NCBI GenBank assembly: GCA_002323535.1
Contig: DCQT01000049.1
Location: forward strand, 1 to 5,358
DNA: 5,358 nucleotides
Direction: 5' to 3'
Source: Bacteriovoracaceae bacterium UBA1511
GTDB taxonomy: Bacteria > Bdellovibrionota > Bacteriovoracia > Bacteriovoracales > Bacteriovoracaceae
Shown: positions 4,691-5,358 of the stretch, in pieces
How the letters are laid out: each line of letters opens with the position of its first letter
Position numbering within the stretch: the first letter of the stretch is position 1
The notes under the pieces: model-generated
What the model saw: the letters and a program-made list of their open reading frames with translations, nothing else
Told to the model about the DNA's origin: nothing
The model's database searches: none
Position numbers and translations under genes: made by a program

Positions 4691-5358
4691 TTGAACGAAA
4701 AAGAGAAAAACCTTTTCTGGAAAGATGCTGGTAAGCACATAAGTGAGAAAAATATCTCTAGGGAGAGCAATAATTTAACCCTTACAGTTTCCCCTGCGAC
4801 GACCTTGGACGCACTGCTTCTTTTCTCTTTGAAACTTATTGGCCTTACACCAAAAATCTCACCAGCTACTGTCATTGAGTCATCAAGTAAAGCTCATACT
4901 GTAAAAGAACTTACTGATTTATCAGGATTCAAAATTCAAGAGGTAAAAGTCCCCTTAACGATTACTGAAAAGTTGATAAACCTCTACTTTTACCTCTTAC
5001 TTTTAAAACCGGAGCTGGTTGAGTTCATTAAATTTGGAATGGTTGGGGTTTCAGGAATGGCCGTCGACCTTCTCCTCGTTACATTTTTTAAGGAAGTTTT
5101 CACCTATGACGTAAGATTTTGCTCTATTCTAGCGTTCCCATTTGCTGTCACTAGTAATTACATTCTAAATTGTCTTTGGACTTTCAAAGGCAATCAAAAA
5201 ATTAATTTCCTCTCCTATATCAAGTTTTTCTTTACCAACATCATTGGGCTCGCGGTTAGAGTTTGGAGCATTCACTTGATTTTAATGGTGATTCCGAGGC
5301 TAGGACAAAAGTATTACGTCGCCGTGACAATGATGGGTATTTTAGTCGCCTTTTTTGT
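4691..5358 (+). CDS. GtrA-like membrane protein with a novel N-terminal region (runs off right edge)
   Basis: An open frame of 222 codons continues past the edge. Residues about 110-222 resemble the GtrA family, small four-span membrane proteins thought to flip or move polyprenyl-linked sugars in cell-envelope glycan synthesis. Visible parts are LVEFIKFGMVGVSGMAVDLLLV (109-130, span 1), RFCSILAFPFAVTSNYILNCLWTF (142-165, span 2 ending in the typical N.(R/L)WTF), YIKFFFTNIIGLAVRVW (176-192, span 3) and YYVAVTMMGILVAFF (208-222, span 4 start). Residues 1-105 are soluble-looking and not part of a standard GtrA protein. No ATG precedes residue 117, which lies inside span 1, so a TTG start is required. 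TTG at 4691 follows GGGGA (4682-4686) by 4 bases; TTG at 4688 is the alternative. The upstream in-frame stop is at 4649. The GtrA call is good; start and N-terminal function are uncertain. Confidence 0.75.
   Translation, partial: MNEKEKNLFWKDAGKHISEKNISRESNNLTLTVSPATTLDALLLFSLKLIGLTPKISPATVIESSSKAHTVKELTDLSGFKIQEVKVPLTITEKLINLYFYLLLLKPELVEFIKFGMVGVSGMAVDLLLVTFFKEVFTYDVRFCSILAFPFAVTSNYILNCLWTFKGNQKINFLSYIKFFFTNIIGLAVRVWSIHLILMVIPRLGQKYYVAVTMMGILVAFF

Noticed and set aside
4648..4875. Minus-strand 75-codon frame opposite the GtrA-like gene N-terminus
   Set aside because: The plus-strand frame is open throughout and leads into a recognised membrane domain; the minus frame looks like its shadow.

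Overview
The window is a stretch of ordinary chromosome from an AT-rich Gram-negative bacterium. It carries conserved housekeeping genes for ribosome function, translation and envelope biogenesis. I see no phage, transposon, CRISPR or other mobile signature, no tRNA or rRNA gene, and no gene-free stretch longer than about 200 bases. The gene order (L21, L27, Obg, RsfS, RlmH), the AT-rich codon use, Lgt and a GtrA-type membrane protein would fit the Bdellovibrio/Bacteriovorax group (Bdellovibrionota). That placement is an inference from general appearance and is not proven by any marker here.

Layout from left to right. (1) At the left edge is the 5' part of lgt, the prolipoprotein diacylglyceryl transferase gene, on the minus strand. 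(2) A 200-base divergent intergenic region holds a good -35 box and a structured 5' leader for rplU. (3) A plus-strand operon follows: rplU (L21), rpmA (L27), a strong intrinsic terminator/attenuator hairpin, then obgE, rsfS and rlmH. This is a large-subunit assembly and maturation cluster: two 50S proteins, the GTPase that monitors 50S assembly, the silencing factor that stops 50S joining 30S, and the methyltransferase that modifies 23S helix 69 on the assembled 70S. nadD, often found beside rsfS, is absent. (4) Converging on it with only 7 bases between stop codons is a minus-strand pair, trpS followed by an Lrp/AsnC-family regulator, whose reading frames overlap by 8 bases. (5) A 134-base, very A-tract-rich divergent region separates trpS from (6) a plus-strand gene that runs off the right edge. 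It encodes a GtrA-like multi-spanning membrane domain preceded by an unusual soluble region of about 105 residues, probably starting at TTG.

Nothing here is clearly an undescribed system. The points most worth a second look are: the rplU leader, where one TCCTAA segment can pair either with an upstream copy of TTAGGA or with the rplU Shine-Dalgarno sequence, giving two exclusive folds; the N-terminal extension of the GtrA-like protein, which faintly resembles domain III of phosphohexomutases; the attenuator whose U-tract abuts the obgE ribosome binding site; and the translational coupling of an Lrp-type regulator to trpS.
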